This document shows, in pieces, positions 33,503-46,240 of a DNA stretch of 64,000 nt. The position numbers and the translations under genes were made by a program. How positions within the stretch are numbered: the stretch's first letter is position 1; the number at the start of each line of letters is the position of its first letter. A model generated the notes under the pieces. The model was not told the DNA's origin. It saw only the letters and a list, made by a program, of their open reading frames with translations, and did not search any database. The stretch comes from Pegoplata infirma. Taxonomy: Eukaryota > Arthropoda > Insecta > Diptera > Anthomyiidae. The DNA lies in the NCBI GenBank assembly GCA_963921195.1, contig OY992540.1, positions 39,455,890-39,519,889 of the forward strand. The letters are read 5' to 3'.

Positions 33503-33772
33503 TCGCTCATTTACTTGTATATTGTCATAACTCAAAAAATGTGATTTTTGAGTTAATAATGCAGCATTTTTCGTTATAGCATGCTTTATATTGTGTCAAA
33601 AATTCGTACTTATATCTTTAAAACTCATCATTTAAGAAGAAAATACGTAATTATTACATTTTCTATGTACCGGCCATTTTCAATGAACAACCAGTTTCAA
33701 TTGTAAACTTTAAACGCGTTTTCTGCAAAATGAAACATTTTGAGTTATGACACTATACAAGTAAATGAGCGG
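33503..33772. mobile_element. Small MITE, 270 bp, TA target duplication
   Basis: Left TCGCTCATTTACTTGTATAT and right TATACAAGTAAATGAGCGG, with TTGTCATAACTCAAAA also inverted further in. About 35 bp of terminal repeat with two mismatches; TA on both sides fits a Tc1/mariner-type MITE. Confidence 0.75.
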
Positions 33773-33774
33773 TA

Positions 33775-34954
33775 TCACATTTCATTATAAAGGGTATAAA
33801 AATTATTGACTCTAGTTGATAATATCCCATTATGCAACAAGATCTTAAAAACAAAATATTTTGTTGGCATTTTGTAGCAATTAAATGTTAAGCAAATTTA
33901 TAATACACAAATTTCTATAAGTTAAACTTGTAATCCTTCAACATTTTAAGAATGATAATTTTATTTAGTTTTATTATAAAAAAATATTTTTAGTAATTTC
34001 TAAATTTTCCATTATTTATTACACCGGCAAAAAAATACATTAGGAAACTAATTATGTTTCTCATTTATTCTTTCTTTTAATTTCCTTTACTTAGTAATCA
34101 AAAAACAGCAACAAAAAAAATAATCTTATTAAAACAATAGAGTAAATCGTCAATAGCAGCAGAATTTATAATAAAGTATAGCACTTACTTTACTAATGGT
34201 ATAAATATTTAAATCAAAACATTTTCAATATTCTTTTGATTTTAATTGCTTCAATTAAGTTTATTAATTAGTTTCAATTAAAAACAAAATTTACACAGAG
34301 CTTTACGAAATCTACTTGCTACAATATTTGACAAACAAAAAAAAAAAAAAAATATCCAAAAAAACGACCTAAATTTAAGGTCAGAATAAATAAACAAAAA
34401 AAAAAACGAAATAAATATTTACAATCATTCTCCTACACAATGTATTTCACTCATACAATTGCTATATAACACCTACTTTTAACAATAATATAACCAATTA
34501 TAAAACACTTTGGCTCCTGAAATGTCCATGGCAATTCAACATTTCATTACAAATCCATTATAACCCTAACAACAACAGAAGCAGTAACAACCAACAACAA
34601 CAGAAACAAAAAACCCACCAACAGAAATGCTAACAACATCTGTACTGTTGTATAACACCAACACCAACATTAACAATGTCGTCAATAACGTACAAATAAC
34701 AACATCAACAAATTACAACTATAGCAACAAAAAATTAACGAGGTTTGAGTGATAAGTTTTTGGGGAAGTTACAACATTTTGGGTACATTAGTTTTCCTAA
34801 GTTTTGTAAATAACTTCACTCCAAAGTCAGCTACCAGATCCACATTTAATCAGAAAACTTTTTTTTGTTTAAGAAATTTATTTTGTGAATTTGAGCCAAA
34901 TCGTACCAAAAAAATTTAATATACCGACAACAGCGCCACCTATCGAGATTAACT
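33775..34954. other. Non-coding, nothing recognised
   Basis: AT-rich with an (AAC)n-like stretch at 34565-34735. No gene. Confidence 0.45.
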
Positions 34955-34956
34955 TA

Positions 34957-35229
34957 CACTAAGAAAATTATGTCATTAACTGTTTGTAGGTTATTTTAAA
35001 ATGTAAGCAGTAAAGTTATTTTAAAAGAAAAATCATTAATTTTATTAAGGATTTCTTGTTTTCTACTTTTTTTGTAGTTTAAAAATAATAATTTTCTGTT
35101 TTAAAAATGAAATTTCCGTAACATTCAAATTCGGCAGTAAAAAATTTCTTCTAATGTTTTACTGTTTTTCAATACAAAATAAGTGAATATTCATTAGTTT
35201 TTAATGTTTTGGTTAGTCATTAAATTAAC
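34957..35229 (-). mobile_element. CACT MITE fragment, cut by the LINE
   Basis: Starts CACTAAGAAAATTATGTCAT and matches the reverse complement of 31960-32238 up to the LINE poly(A) tail. The other end was not found beyond the LINE. Confidence 0.75.
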
Positions 35230-35230
35230 A

Positions 35231-36645
35231 TTTTTTTTTTTTTTACGTTGAACCAACACTCAGGGGATGCCCCTATTAATGCAGTGCATTGTGTTGATAT
35301 CAGGAAAATAGGTTATGAGGAGGAGGAAAGAGGGAGTAGTGTTTGTGGATATTTGACTTGAATTTATCTACATTGAAAGAAACTGGGAAGACCTCTACGG
35401 GAAGATTATTCCACATACGGCTAGTTCGACTGATGAACGAACCTTCTCTGTAATGCGCTGTGCGATCCACTGGACAATCGACAACAAACGGATGTGATCT
35501 ACTAGACAACCGAGTATTGCGAACAAAAACTCGGGCTCTAGGGATAAGTTCACTTATCTCAGCAGAACACTTTCCATGGTAATATCGATAGAACAGAGTC
35601 ACACAACCCACATTCCGACGATGCTCCAATGAGTCAATAGAGTTGGACACACTATTGTCATTGATTAGCATCAACGCCCTCCTTTGCACACGGTCCAAGA
35701 GCTCCAAAATAGACTTTGAAGCCCCTGCCCATATATGGGAGTTGTATTCCATCTTCGGTCGGATGTAGGTGGTATAAATAGTGAGGAGATCTGATGAGGT
35801 GAAGTACTTCTTACACCGGTTTAAAAAACCGAGACACTTGAATGCTTCTTTCGACACTTGAAAAACGTGCTTATTCCAACGGACATCACACTGAATTTTC
35901 ATGCCCAGAACATCAAGAGTGTCAGATTCCTCGATACTTATTCCACCCATATGTACAGATGACACTGTTGATTCCACATTCCTGTGGGTCAACATACAAC
36001 ATTGAGTCTTGCGTGCATTAAATTTGACCCTATTCGCAAGACCCCACTCAGAGATTGTCAACAGGTCTTGATTAAGTGTGTCATTCATAATCTGCCTTTT
36101 GCCCTCAACCTCAACAAGGCTTGGCCTACGATCAAACGAAAATGAATGACAAATGTTGCTGTCATCTGCAAAAGAGTAGATAGGATTTGAAGTTTGACTT
36201 AGAAGGTCGTTAAGAAAAATAAGAAAAAGGGTAGGAGAAAGAACAGAACCTTGCGGTACCCCTGATTGAAGCCGAAACTCATCAGATGAGAACCCATCTA
36301 TAACAACACGTATAGAACGATCTCTGAGGAAACTCGAAATAAATCGAGAGAATTCATTACCGACACCAAAGGCATTAAGCTTGGATATGAGCGCACCGTG
36401 CCACACACAATCAAAAGCCTTGGAAATATCCAGAGCAACCACCTTACTCTCACCAAAATGGTGGATCGAACGACTCCAACGTTCGGAAAGGAACGCCAAC
36501 AGATCCCCAGTAGAACGAGTTCTCCGAAAACCAGATATCGCTATTTGAAATTTACAAAAATTTCGGGTTTTCCAACAGTCAAGAAGTCTATAAAAAAATC
36601 CCAAAAAAACTTTCCTTGAAAAGTTGTCAACCCAATTCAAAGCTT
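35231..36645 (-). mobile_element. 5'-truncated LINE insertion with poly(A) tail
   Basis: On the - strand the element runs from about 36645 (5' truncation beside a homopolymer run) through the RT ORF and a short 3' UTR to a 14-nt poly(A) tail, seen as T at 35231-35244. The tail abuts ...CATTAAATTAACA of a MITE fragment, so the LINE landed in that older element. The 5' limit is uncertain by about 100 bp. Target duplications were not resolved. Confidence 0.8.
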
Positions 36646-36739
36646 TGTTAAAAAAAAAAAAATTTGCAAAAGCTCTAAACTTAAATCGAAGGCCTCCATT
36701 GGTTAAAATGGTCTGATTTGTATCAAATAGTTTTCTCAA
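35300..36739 (-). CDS. Reverse transcriptase ORF of a 5'-truncated non-LTR retrotransposon (479 aa)
   Basis: The ORF encodes the RT half of a LINE ORF2. Visible RT motifs in order: GFRRTRSTGDLL (about residues 70-81), ALDISKAFDCVWH with the first catalytic Asp (102-114), SGVPQGSVLSPTLF (159-172), and the catalytic box as FADD (190-193) instead of the commoner YADD. A C-terminal block with RTSRMWNNLPVEVFP (about 440-455) is typical of jockey/CR1-like elements that lack RNase H. No endonuclease domain is present. Roughly the first 32 residues, rich in Phe, are read-through from an A/T run in flanking DNA, so the Met start is not genuine. The frame is open to its natural stop, which suggests a recent insertion. 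It is not a host gene and is unlikely to be autonomous. Confidence 0.9.
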   Translation of the reverse strand: MRKLFDTNQTILTNGGLRFKFRAFANFFFFNKALNWVDNFSRKVFLGFFYRLLDCWKTRNFCKFQIAISGFRRTRSTGDLLAFLSERWSRSIHHFGESKVVALDISKAFDCVWHGALISKLNAFGVGNEFSRFISSFLRDRSIRVVIDGFSSDEFRLQSGVPQGSVLSPTLFLIFLNDLLSQTSNPIYSFADDSNICHSFSFDRRPSLVEVEGKRQIMNDTLNQDLLTISEWGLANRVKFNARKTQCCMLTHRNVESTVSSVHMGGISIEESDTLDVLGMKIQCDVRWNKHVFQVSKEAFKCLGFLNRCKKYFTSSDLLTIYTTYIRPKMEYNSHIWAGASKSILELLDRVQRRALMLINDNSVSNSIDSLEHRRNVGCVTLFYRYYHGKCSAEISELIPRARVFVRNTRLSSRSHPFVVDCPVDRTAHYREGSFISRTSRMWNNLPVEVFPVSFNVDKFKSNIHKHYSLFPPPHNLFS

Positions 36740-37237
36740 GCTCTATGAAATAGTCAAAATTTTAGATTTTTATTTAAAAGTTTTTGAACGTAGGAAAACC
36801 GCTATTCTTGGAAATTATTTGACAAATTTTAAATGGCGATATCTCGCGAAACGCTCGACCGATTTCAGAAAAATTTAATATTCGTATTCAACACGCGAAA
36901 GTTTATAGAAATAATGTATCGCAAAATAGTTTTTTTTTTAATTTTTCCAAAATTCAAAGTTTTTGGTGGAAATTTTCAAAAATTCCAAAATTTTGTTTGA
37001 AGGGCGTCACATTTTATCAGAATTGGCTCAATTTAGTATTACTGAAAGATTGTCTTAAGCTCTTTGAAACAGTCATTATTCTTGAACGTAGAAAAAACCG
37101 CCATTTTATGAAAATTTCAAATAGCGATATCTCGAAAACCGTTAGACAGATTTTAATTTTTTTTTATATTCGTGTTTAGAGCATCAAAATTAACAAATAC
37201 GACGTGTTGGAAGTTGCGACTCGCAACACACATTCTT
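36650..37237. repeat. Unclassified dispersed repeat
   Basis: CTCTAAACTTAAATCGAAGG...CCATTGGT resembles 62437-62465 in the flank of family B there. Phrases such as GCGATATCTCG-AAA recur within it. Confidence 0.5.
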
Positions 37238-37480
37238 ACTAGTAGGGGACCCCAAAAAGTATATATATCATTAAGCCATGACCCATTATAAGATATGCTG
37301 TGAATGTCCGTCCGTCTATCTGGAGAAAGCCAGATGCAGTCTAAACTACAAAAAGCAGACTCCTGAAGTTTGGTGCAAATATGTCTTATGGTTATTTTCT
37401 GGTCAAGTTATGAAATGGGCACAATCGGGTCCCCTTGAAGAACTGAACCAACCTCTAACAAACGACATTTCTTAATTTTT
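37238..37480 (+). repeat. Repeat family A, partial copy
   Basis: ACCCCAAAAAGTATATATAT, GTCCGTCCGTCTATCTGG, GATGCAGTCTAAACT and GGGTCCCCTTGAAGAACTGA in family order. Confidence 0.7.
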
Positions 37481-37483
37481 TTT

Positions 37484-38284
37484 TTATACCCTCCACTCTG
37501 GTGATAGAGGGTATACTATATATTAGTTTTTCATTCCGTGTGTAACACCTCGAAATATTGGTGGAGGACCCAATAAAGTATATTAGTATATTCATGATCC
37601 TCGATCGATTTTAAGACGATCTAGGGATGTCCGTTCGTCTGTCTGTTGAAAACACGCTAACTTTTGAGAGACTTTACGATGGCTTCTGAAGTTTAGCATA
37701 TATGTTGAACATTTACCTGGTCAGTCTGGTATTGCAATCCAGCGAAATCGTTCTAGTGGTTCAAAAGTTATGAGCAAAAGACTGAATTTCGGCAAGGGTT
37801 TTTCGTGAATTTACGATATAAAAAACACGCTAACTTTCGAAAGACAATTTCGAGGATGCTGAAGCTTGTCATATATATTTGTCGTTCCCCCTGGCCTGGT
37901 TCGTATAGAATTTCAGCCAAATCGGTTAGTTATTAGCAGAACCGTGAATTTCAGATTAGTTTCACCTTAAATTCACGTGCTGAAAACCCGTTAAACATGT
38001 TTAAAAGCATTGGTAAGTCACAAAAATATATTACAACGTATTTTTGTCAGTTAAAAATAGTTTTACCCTAAAAAAAAAAGAAAATACAGTCGGAAAAATT
38101 TTACACTCAAAAAAAAATTTAGTAAATTATTATTTTTTTTTTTAAATTACTAAAAAAAAGTTTTTTTACACAAAATAAAATATTTCTAATCAAAAATTTT
38201 ATTTTTTATCACGTTCGAAAGTTCACTATCAATTATAGAGGGTATTCATAGATTCGGCCAAGTCGAATTTAACTTTTCTACTTG
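37484..38284 (+). repeat. Repeat family B, copy 2
   Basis: Same order as 28609-29409: CCCTCCACTCTGGTGATAGA, GTCTGTCTGTTGAAAACACG, end GATTCGGCCAAGTCGAATTT then TTCTACTTG. Confidence 0.8.
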
Positions 38285-38519
38285 TTTTTTTTTTTAATTT
38301 TTGTTAAACAAAGGAAACATTTTCAAATCAGAAGACGTTCCAAGTCGTGCACTTCGACCCAGGGTACTACAAAATGTGTTTTTTCTGTTGGCCCGCCCCA
38401 TTTTTAGGGCGTGGATTTAAAAATATCATTAAAATAATAATAAAATATTATTACTAAATTGCAAAAAGCATAAATTAATGAGCAGTTATTGCAAGGGGGA
38501 AGTTATCGATGCTACTTAC

Positions 38520-38995
38520 TACATTATATAAATTTCCGTCTGTTTGCCTGTACGCCTGTCTGTTGAAATGGCGATCACGGCCAAGATATTAAACCTATAT
38601 GACTGAAACTTAACATATTTACTTTAAGATATCTCGAGTATTTTGGTATTGCATTTTAGCGGTATTGGTTCAGCGGTTGAAAATTTGTGAACGAAAATAT
38701 AAGGACACCTTGAAAATTTTGCTATATTTCAGAAAACATAAGAAAAAAAAACGTTGAATTCGGCTGCTGGTTGACATATGGAAATAGAATTTGAAAGAGA
38801 ATAGTATTTTTACAATTGCAAACATAAGTTTTTTCCAAAAAAAAAAACTTTCGCTGATTTTTTTTTCACGAAAAATTTTGTTTTCGTGTATTTTTTTCAA
38901 AAAAATTGTTTTTTTTCCAAATATTTTTTTTTTTTTTTGACATTGTGGAGGATATCAGTTTATTCGGCAAGGCCAAATTTAACTTTTTACTTGAT
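38520..38995 (+). repeat. Diverged family B-like copy
   Basis: GTACGCCTGTCTGTTGAAAT at 38550-38569, then GTGGAGGATATCAGTTTATT and CGGCAAGGCCAAATTTAAC before TTTTTACTTG. Confidence 0.55.
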
Positions 38996-40700
38996 TTCGT
39001 TGATTTTGTTTATTTTCCCATTTTTGGGCATTTTTCATATTTTGGGCCAATCTCAATTTGGGTGATTTTGCTTACAGCCTATTGGATCAAATAATGTCTA
39101 CTAGATTATTTTTTTTTTTTTAATCTTCTACACTACCGTTAATGTCATATTTCTATGCCTGTTTTTTTTTATCCACTACCAAACTTTTCAACCTACCCTC
39201 GTAAGAAATGAACACAAAAACTAAAAAAAAAAATAATCAAATAGAAATTGGAATGAAATGAAATCATCAAGAATTTAAGCAAATATTTTTAGCGGAAATA
39301 AGCTCAATTATTTTTAGAGTTACACAATGGTATGTTGTTACATTTCGGGGATATATTGTACAAAAATACTATTGAAAATATGTTGTATGTGATTTCATGG
39401 AAGTTTGTATTTAAATGTTGTGTTTTTTTGTAGGGGTTGCTAAATAATTTGCAAATTGATTTTAGATGGAGAAAGAGGGTGAAAACTATGTACTTGTATT
39501 GATTTTGAGTGATTAAAAGAATTAACTAACAACTACGGGTTGTGGAAATTTAAGTGGAAAATTGAAAATGTTTTATTCAATCAAATAAGCAAAGGGAGAA
39601 ATAAAATATTTGTAAAAAGCCTTGTAATCGCAGGTTAGATAATATGGCCAAAGATTCTCGTCAGTGCGAAAATCTTGTGTAAATTTCCACTCTAAAATCT
39701 CAAATTTCCACTCTAAAATCTCAACTTAAAGAAACTTTGTGAGAGATATAAACAAAACGTTGACTTTGTGTTTATTCAAAAGCTCAACTTCGCCCTCTAG
39801 CGGAGATGTATAAACTATATTCTTTCTTAAGCGCAGATATAATCGAGTTGTCAAATGAGCCACACTTCATAGAAAGAATTTGAAAAGAATTTCAATGTAT
39901 TGAAATTCCTCCAATCAACAAAATTGTTATACCAATCATTATTTTGTAGGTGGTTAATTGAATTTTTTTCAATCAAACACTTTTTCGATTTTGATCACAA
40001 ATTTTATAAATTTTTTATTTTTAGTCAATCAAAATAGTGATTGATTTAACGAATAAATTGTAAGCTTGTGATAAAATTATGAAAAAATTCAACTTTTTTG
40101 TTTTCCAATATGTTGCCAACAATAAAAAAAGTAAAACCCGATTAGTTTTTATATTTTTGAATTAATCTATTAAAAAAAATTTAAGCGAAAAAAAAGTCAG
40201 TTAAAGAAAATAACTAAAACTTTAATCAAAACATTGATTGACTTATTTAAATTATTTAAATTTAGTTGATCAATAGAATTAAATAAAAAATTTTAGCAAA
40301 TAATTTTTTGTGTGTTTGTCTGTATTACAATATCAACAAGTTTTGCTGGCACAAGATTTTTTTCGAAAAAGACTTCGAAATCAAAAATCTAGTCAGAAAT
40401 CAGCACATTTTTACATGGCTTATTTTTCAGAGAATTTGTTGTTTTTCAATTTTTTTTTGTCTTATAATTTTATAGATATTTTTTTAAGTGTATTTAAAGA
40501 AATCCATATGTTTTTTTAAGCAAATCCCCCTCTGACATTGGATTTATTTCATTTTTTCTTCAAAAGGTTTGAATATATATTTTTCGTGGTTTATTTCAAC
40601 ACATCGAACAATAAGGGCAGCATATATATGGGGCATTCCATTAACATTAACAAGCTACAGTCAACCCAGCGGTGGACCCAAATCATTGAGAAGTTGATTT
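38996..40700. other. Non-coding, nothing recognised
   Basis: AT-rich; no gene or clear element end. Confidence 0.4.
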
Positions 40701-40918
40701 TTATACCCTATAACCACGCTATGGGGGTACTTTGTCATGTTTAACGAATCGAAATATTGGACGAGGACCACATGAAATATATGTGGCAATCCATGCCAAA
40801 TCGGACACTTTAAAGATTTATTTTTAAATTTTTCCAGTTTACAGTTTTCAACACCCTTCAAAAATTCCTTCGTGTAAATTTTCAGATTTCTTCAAAAGTT
40901 GTCCGCATTCCGTTTTTT
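40701..40918 (+). repeat. Family A scrap followed by a foldback end
   Basis: Up to 40775 it reads like family A (GGGGGTACTTTGTCATG). Then GTGGCAATCCATGCCAAATC begins the 29731-type foldback end and runs to 40918. Confidence 0.6.
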
Positions 40919-41345
40919 TTAATACCCTCCAGTACGGGGGTATACTCACATTGCCATTCCCTGTGTAACGCGTCGAAATATAGGTCTAGGACCCCATAAA
41001 CTATATGTATATAGTTTTGATCAGTGATCGATTCTAAGACATTTTAGCTATGCCCGTCCGTCTGTCCATCCGTCTGTAGAGGACACGATGCAGTCCAAAC
41101 TTCCAAAGTTAGACATGAATATGTGTTATGGTCATAGGCTGTTTAAGTTCGGAAATGGGCACAACCAGACTAAGTGGAAAAGTTTCTTCTTGGAGAACTA
41201 AATCAACCTCAAAAACTGCATTTGTTAACAGTTTTTTTGTTCTTTTGTTAAGAAACTACAACATTTTTATATCAGAAGAAGCTCAAAATCCTGCATGTGG
41301 ACCCAGCGGATAGAAAAAATTTTACCCGCCCCTTTTGTGGGCGTA
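40919..41345 (+). repeat. Repeat family A, copy 4
   Basis: AATACCCTCCAGTACGGGGG, TATACTCACATTGCCATTCC, GTCCGTCTGTCCATCCGTCT, and CTTGGAGAACTAAATCAACC in family order. Confidence 0.75.
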
Positions 41346-41439
41346 TATATAAAAAACGTAATAAATCGATTTGATAACATCATTCGCAAGAGGGAGATGT
41401 CTTGATTAATTTTTATTAAAAAATAACAATTGTTTTATT

Positions 41440-41875
41440 CGTAGTTTGTTCTAGCTCGAGGTTATTATTTCCTTTTCCTATTATGACTAATATATTCACA
41501 TAGAATAATTTTCAAGAAAATTATTTTTCTGTTTAAAATTTATTTATGTTGGTCATTTTAGCAAGACTTAATCGACACGTGCTTCGGAATTTGTCGGATT
41601 CCATTGCCAAGATTATTAAGGAAATGTAAAAACTTTTACTACAAGTAGCAAAGGGGATTTAAATGACAAATCGGGTTTTTATATTTGCTTAAGATAATTA
41701 AGCAAATATAAAGACAATGAAATCTGACAAATCCCAAAATAGGTGTTGATTAAATCTTGCAAAAATTACCAACATAAATAAATTTAAAACAGCAAATAAT
41801 TTTCTGGAAAATTATTCATAGTTTTAATTAGTAAAGGAAATAATGACCTCGAGCTAGAATAAACCTACTTAAAAG
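41440..41875. repeat. Foldback element, about 430 bp
   Basis: TTCTAGCTCGAGGTTATTAT against ATAATGACCTCGAGCTAGAA, and TTTATTTATGTTGGT against ACCAACATAAATAAA, plus GAATTTGTCGGATT against AATCTGACAAATCC nearer the centre. Confidence 0.8.
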
Positions 41876-41879
41876 ATTT

Positions 41880-42533
41880 CATTAAAAAAATGTAGATTTC
41901 AAAAAAAAATCCAGGGGCGTTTTCTTTTTTTTTTTGGGGGGGGGGGCCGGTAGTGATAATTGAGGGGGCACATTTTTTCTCGAATATTTGTTTAAAAATT
42001 CATTCTTATGCGTTTTGCACTAAAGAAATACAAGTTTATCATTATTTTAAAAAAAATTATTCCACGCCCAAAAAAGGGAGTGGGCGGACCGAAAAAGCAA
42101 CATTTTCTAATTCTGTGGGTCCAAATGCAGGACTTCGAGCTTCTTGTATAAAAATTTTGCATTTGTTAAACAAAAACACAAAAAATAATGTAAAAATATG
42201 ATAGAAATAGAGGTTGGTTTAGTTCTTCAAGTAGGAACCTTTTTCCTCCTGGTCCGATTTTGCTCCTTTATGAACTTAACCTGCCTAGGAATATAAGACA
42301 TATTCGTTCCAAATGTCGGGAGTCCAGCTCTTTTATTTTGGACTGTGAACTACAGACGGACAGACAGACGGACGGGCAGACGGACGGACGGACATGGCTA
42401 GAATATCTTAGAATCGATCACTGATCATAAATATATATGTATACTTTATAGGGTCCTAGACTGATATTTTGATGCGTTACACACGGAATGACAAAGTGAG
42501 TATACCCCCGTATTGTAGTTGGAGGGTATAAAA
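41880..42533 (-). repeat. Repeat family A, copy 5
   Basis: Includes the G-run, CTCGAATATTTGTTTAAAAA, CCACGCCCAAAAAAGGG, GACGGACGGACGGACAT and the closing TTGTAGTTGGAGGGTATAAA. Confidence 0.8.
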
Positions 42534-42600
42534 AAATGTACTAAATATACTTCTGAGATAAATAATGTAACAAACACAGTACAACACTAAAAAAAAAAAA

Positions 42601-43420
42601 ACAAGGACAAAAATTATAGTCGGTCAAGACCGACTATTTGACCAGTGTTTTCCGGAAAATGGGTCCAAGTCCAAACATGACCCGAGTAGATCCATATTTA
42701 TTTATATCTTTAATCAGAGTAGAAAACATACACAAACAAAATTTGAGTGAAATTGGCTTTTTTGTTGCCAATAGACCGATTTTACTGAATATCGGGGGTA
42801 AATTTTTATATGGGTCTTATATGGGTAAGTGCAAAAATGGTCCAATTATATTCAGAATTGGATAGACTACCAAACCATACGTTTAAAACATACAAACAAA
42901 ATTTTTTAAATTTTCATGATTTTTGTGAATATCGGGATGGTGGTTTGTATGGGAACTATAAGAAGAACATGTCCGATTCCCCTAAAATTTAGAATGATTA
43001 CCTGGCTAGTTTCGAAACGATACCTATTATAATACGGTTATTAGAGTAATTTGTGCCAAAATCAAGCGGACCTTTGTATTGTGGCTAGGTTTAAACATGG
43101 AGCGACTGTTTCAATAGGCTTCGTCCTTAGGCCAAATGAAGCTTAAGTTTCAAATTTCAGCCAAATCGATTGATAATTGCGACCTGTATCGTGCTTACAA
43201 CGTTTAGATGGACAGACGGACAGACGGACGGACGAACGGACGTACGGATTTACGGACGTACGAAAGGACGGACGTACGGACGGACACCGAAAAATCGTCT
43301 CAGAAAGTGATTCTGAGTCTATCGGTATGCTTAAAAGTGGGCCTACGACCAATATTTACGATAGTTACAAACATCAGCACAAACTCATTATAACCTGTAC
43401 CACAGAGTGGTGTAGGGTAT
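42601..43420 (-). repeat. Repeat family C, copy 2
   Basis: Opens TATAGTCGGTCAAGACCGAC, has GACGGACAGACGGACGG at about 43212-43230, and closes CCACAGAGTGGTGTAGGGTA. Confidence 0.8.
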
Positions 43421-44370
43421 AAAAAACGTGTGTGACAGTTAAATAAAACTTTGGAAATATTAAGGCAAATATTTTTGTGGAACATGTGGAACCCTCTTAC
43501 TCCCACTCATAACAGTATTTTTTGCCATTATTCTACCAAATCCCCGAAAGAAGGGGATGCCAGGGATAATTTGTTCTAAAAATATATTCGCCATAAAATT
43601 TTATTATATATGTGAAAACACACAAAAGATCAAAACTTAACACAAACACCAAAAACCAGTCAAATTCAATGTTGCCCCTTAAGGGTTAATTTATTTTGTA
43701 ATTTTTATTTGGCAATCTTGAATTTGATTTTAAAACTATGTATTATTTATATCTGATGTTTAGGGTATGTTTACAAACTTTGTCGAAAATATCATTGCAA
43801 CATTTTAACCCTCTAAATCTTCGATATAACGGTAGTTTTTGACTCTATTCTAACAAATCGCATAAAACACCCCTTAAAAGGGGAAGGGAGAGGATGAAAT
43901 GTCCTATCAAAATACAGGCTATAAAATTTTATGATAAAATTTTAGGAAACAACAAAAAAGCAATCAAATTCAAGATTGCCCACAAAGGGTTATTTTGTTG
44001 TATTTTTTTAATGCGCAATTTTGAGCTTGACCCTTTTTTGGTGTTTGAGATAATTTTGGGCTTTGGTATGCTCTGACGTATGTAGTAAAATGTTATAGGC
44101 AACATTTTTGTAGAGCATTTTATCTCCGCCATCCCCTTTATCGGGATGATTTTTACGATTGTTTAAAATAGAGCCAAAAAATACCGTTATAAGAGGGAGT
44201 GAGAGGGTTAATATATTGCCCAACAATATTTTCTACAAAGTTGCTAAACACACCATATACCTCAGATATAAAGAAAACATAGTTTTATATACAGATATGT
44301 TTCAAGAACATGCCAGAGCTGGAAAACTTGAACCGTCTGTAAAGTCAAATTCCGATGTGATCTTTTAAAA
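43421..44370. repeat. Loosely repeated unclassified block
   Basis: Phrases recur about every 300 bp: TCAAATTCA(A/-)GATTGCCC with an AAGGGTTA partner, and GAAAGAAGGGGATG / AAAAGGGGAAGGG. No coding support. Confidence 0.45.
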
Positions 44371-45689
44371 CGTCGACACTCATTATCTTTTTTTTCTTCT
44401 CCTCTACCAGAATCAATCGTCGGAACCCCGTAATTTTGGAAAAAGTTTGAAATTGTTGTACAGTGTTATTAAATTGTGTTTCACAAAATCCTTTAAAATT
44501 TAAATTTTTTATGCATTTTGCTTATATGGCCCGAATTTTTGGCTTTAATCAATCCCTAAGGAAATTTGATGCAGAAAATGTTTTCGGTGCACCATTTTAG
44601 CTCAGTAGAAGATTTAATAATTTTTCGACTTATGTATTTCACACTACTTTGGAGAAATACAACTTTTTTTATTGGCTTTTTGGCGAAAACGCGAATTTTT
44701 CTAGAAAATCTGGGAGACACTTGTATTTTATTTTCGTTCAGAATTTATCGTGAGAATGTGTTTCTGTAGCCAGACGTTTTACGCAGAACACCTTATATAT
44801 GCTCGTATATACATTTTTTTCTATATACAACGTAAAATGTTAAAAGAAAAATGTGTTGGCTCTAATATTTAGAACTCAAAATGATGAGTAAAATAAAGAG
44901 GAGTATACAAAGGGGTCATAATGTATAAAATACTCGTCCTTTTGGTTTAGCTGGTAGTGGTAGAGTGAAAGGTTATTTTTTATATTTTGTTTTGTGTACT
45001 TTTTTTTATTTTTTATTTTTTTTTTTGGTTTCGGCTACATGTTTTGTTACCAGGCTTAACCACAACTTTCTCATGCACACAAATACAAAAACACACACAC
45101 ACACATATTTTGTGTGAAGCGCGGAGTTTGTGGTTTTGTAACGTTTTGTCGTTTTTAACATATTGTTGAGATTAGCTTTTTTTTATTTTAAATACAATTT
45201 TTTTTTTTGCTAAAATACAGAGAAAAATGTTAATTAAAAATCTTATGGTTTTACCGATTTTTGTTTGGTTATTGTATCGTGTTTTATCTGACATACTCTC
45301 AAAGGGATAAATATTTTATTTTTTTAAGTCCTTGCTAATTTGTCAAAGGATTAATAAGTTGTTGGTGGCTTTTTTTTTTTTGGTAAACAAAACAAAATTT
45401 AATAATTAATATACAAAATTGTATGTGTGTGGGTTTTTAAACAAAGAAATATTTTCATTAGAAATGAAATTTAAATTAATTTGTAAACCACTTAGCGTAT
45501 GAGTAATAACAATTGTATATAAAGTCTTCATAGCGTATGAGTGATATATATTTTAAAATATATTTTACTTACGACGTTCATATGCTATGATTGATATGTG
45601 GCATAAGCTTGTACTTGTGAGACGTATGATTGATGTGCATATCTTACAGGGAAGGTATGCTGAGATAAATACAGGAATTGCATTTTATT
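44371..45689. other. Non-coding with an (AC)n run
   Basis: (CA)n at about 45090-45106. Motif GCGTATGAGTGATA recurs near 45496 and 45533. No gene. Confidence 0.4.
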
Positions 45690-46240
45690 ATATAAAAGAA
45701 AAATGTCTTAAAATGCGAGACTTTTTTTAAAGAAAATATGTCTCAGAATCTAAAACACTTTTTCTATAGAAAAAATATATCGGAATCTGAAACAATTTTT
45801 CTGTAGAAAAAATGTCTCAAAATGTGAGAAAAAAAATCTATAGAAAAAATGAAAAGAGACAACATAACATTTTTCTTATGTCTCAAAATCTAAGATACTT
45901 TTTCTGTATGTCTCAAAATTTTAGATTTTTTTTGCAGGAAAAGGTTTTAAAATGTTAGACATTTGTGTAGGGAAAATGTCTTAGAATTTAAGACTTTTTC
46001 TTTTAAAAAACATCTGAAAAACTTTTTCTAGGGGAAAATTATCTCAGAATCGAAGACACTTCTTCTATAGGAAAAATGTTTTAGAATCTGAGATACTTTT
46101 TCTATTGAAAAAATATCTCAGGATCTGAGACACTGTTTTTATAAGAAAAATGCCTAAGAATCAGAGACATTTTCGATATGAAGAATGTCTTAGAGTCTGA
46201 AAAAATGTTCTATATTAACAAAGTCCGAATCTAAGAACTT
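45690..46240 (-). repeat. Minisatellite TCTCAGAATCTGAGAC type, locus 1
   Basis: Degenerate units of 35-45 bp: TTTTTCTATAGAAAAAATGT, CTCAGAATCTGAGACAC. A second locus is at 54035-54365. Confidence 0.75.

Noticed and set aside
36640..36739. Start of the RT protein at 36739
   Set aside because: The first 30 or so residues translate flanking DNA and a T/A run; similarity to RT begins later.
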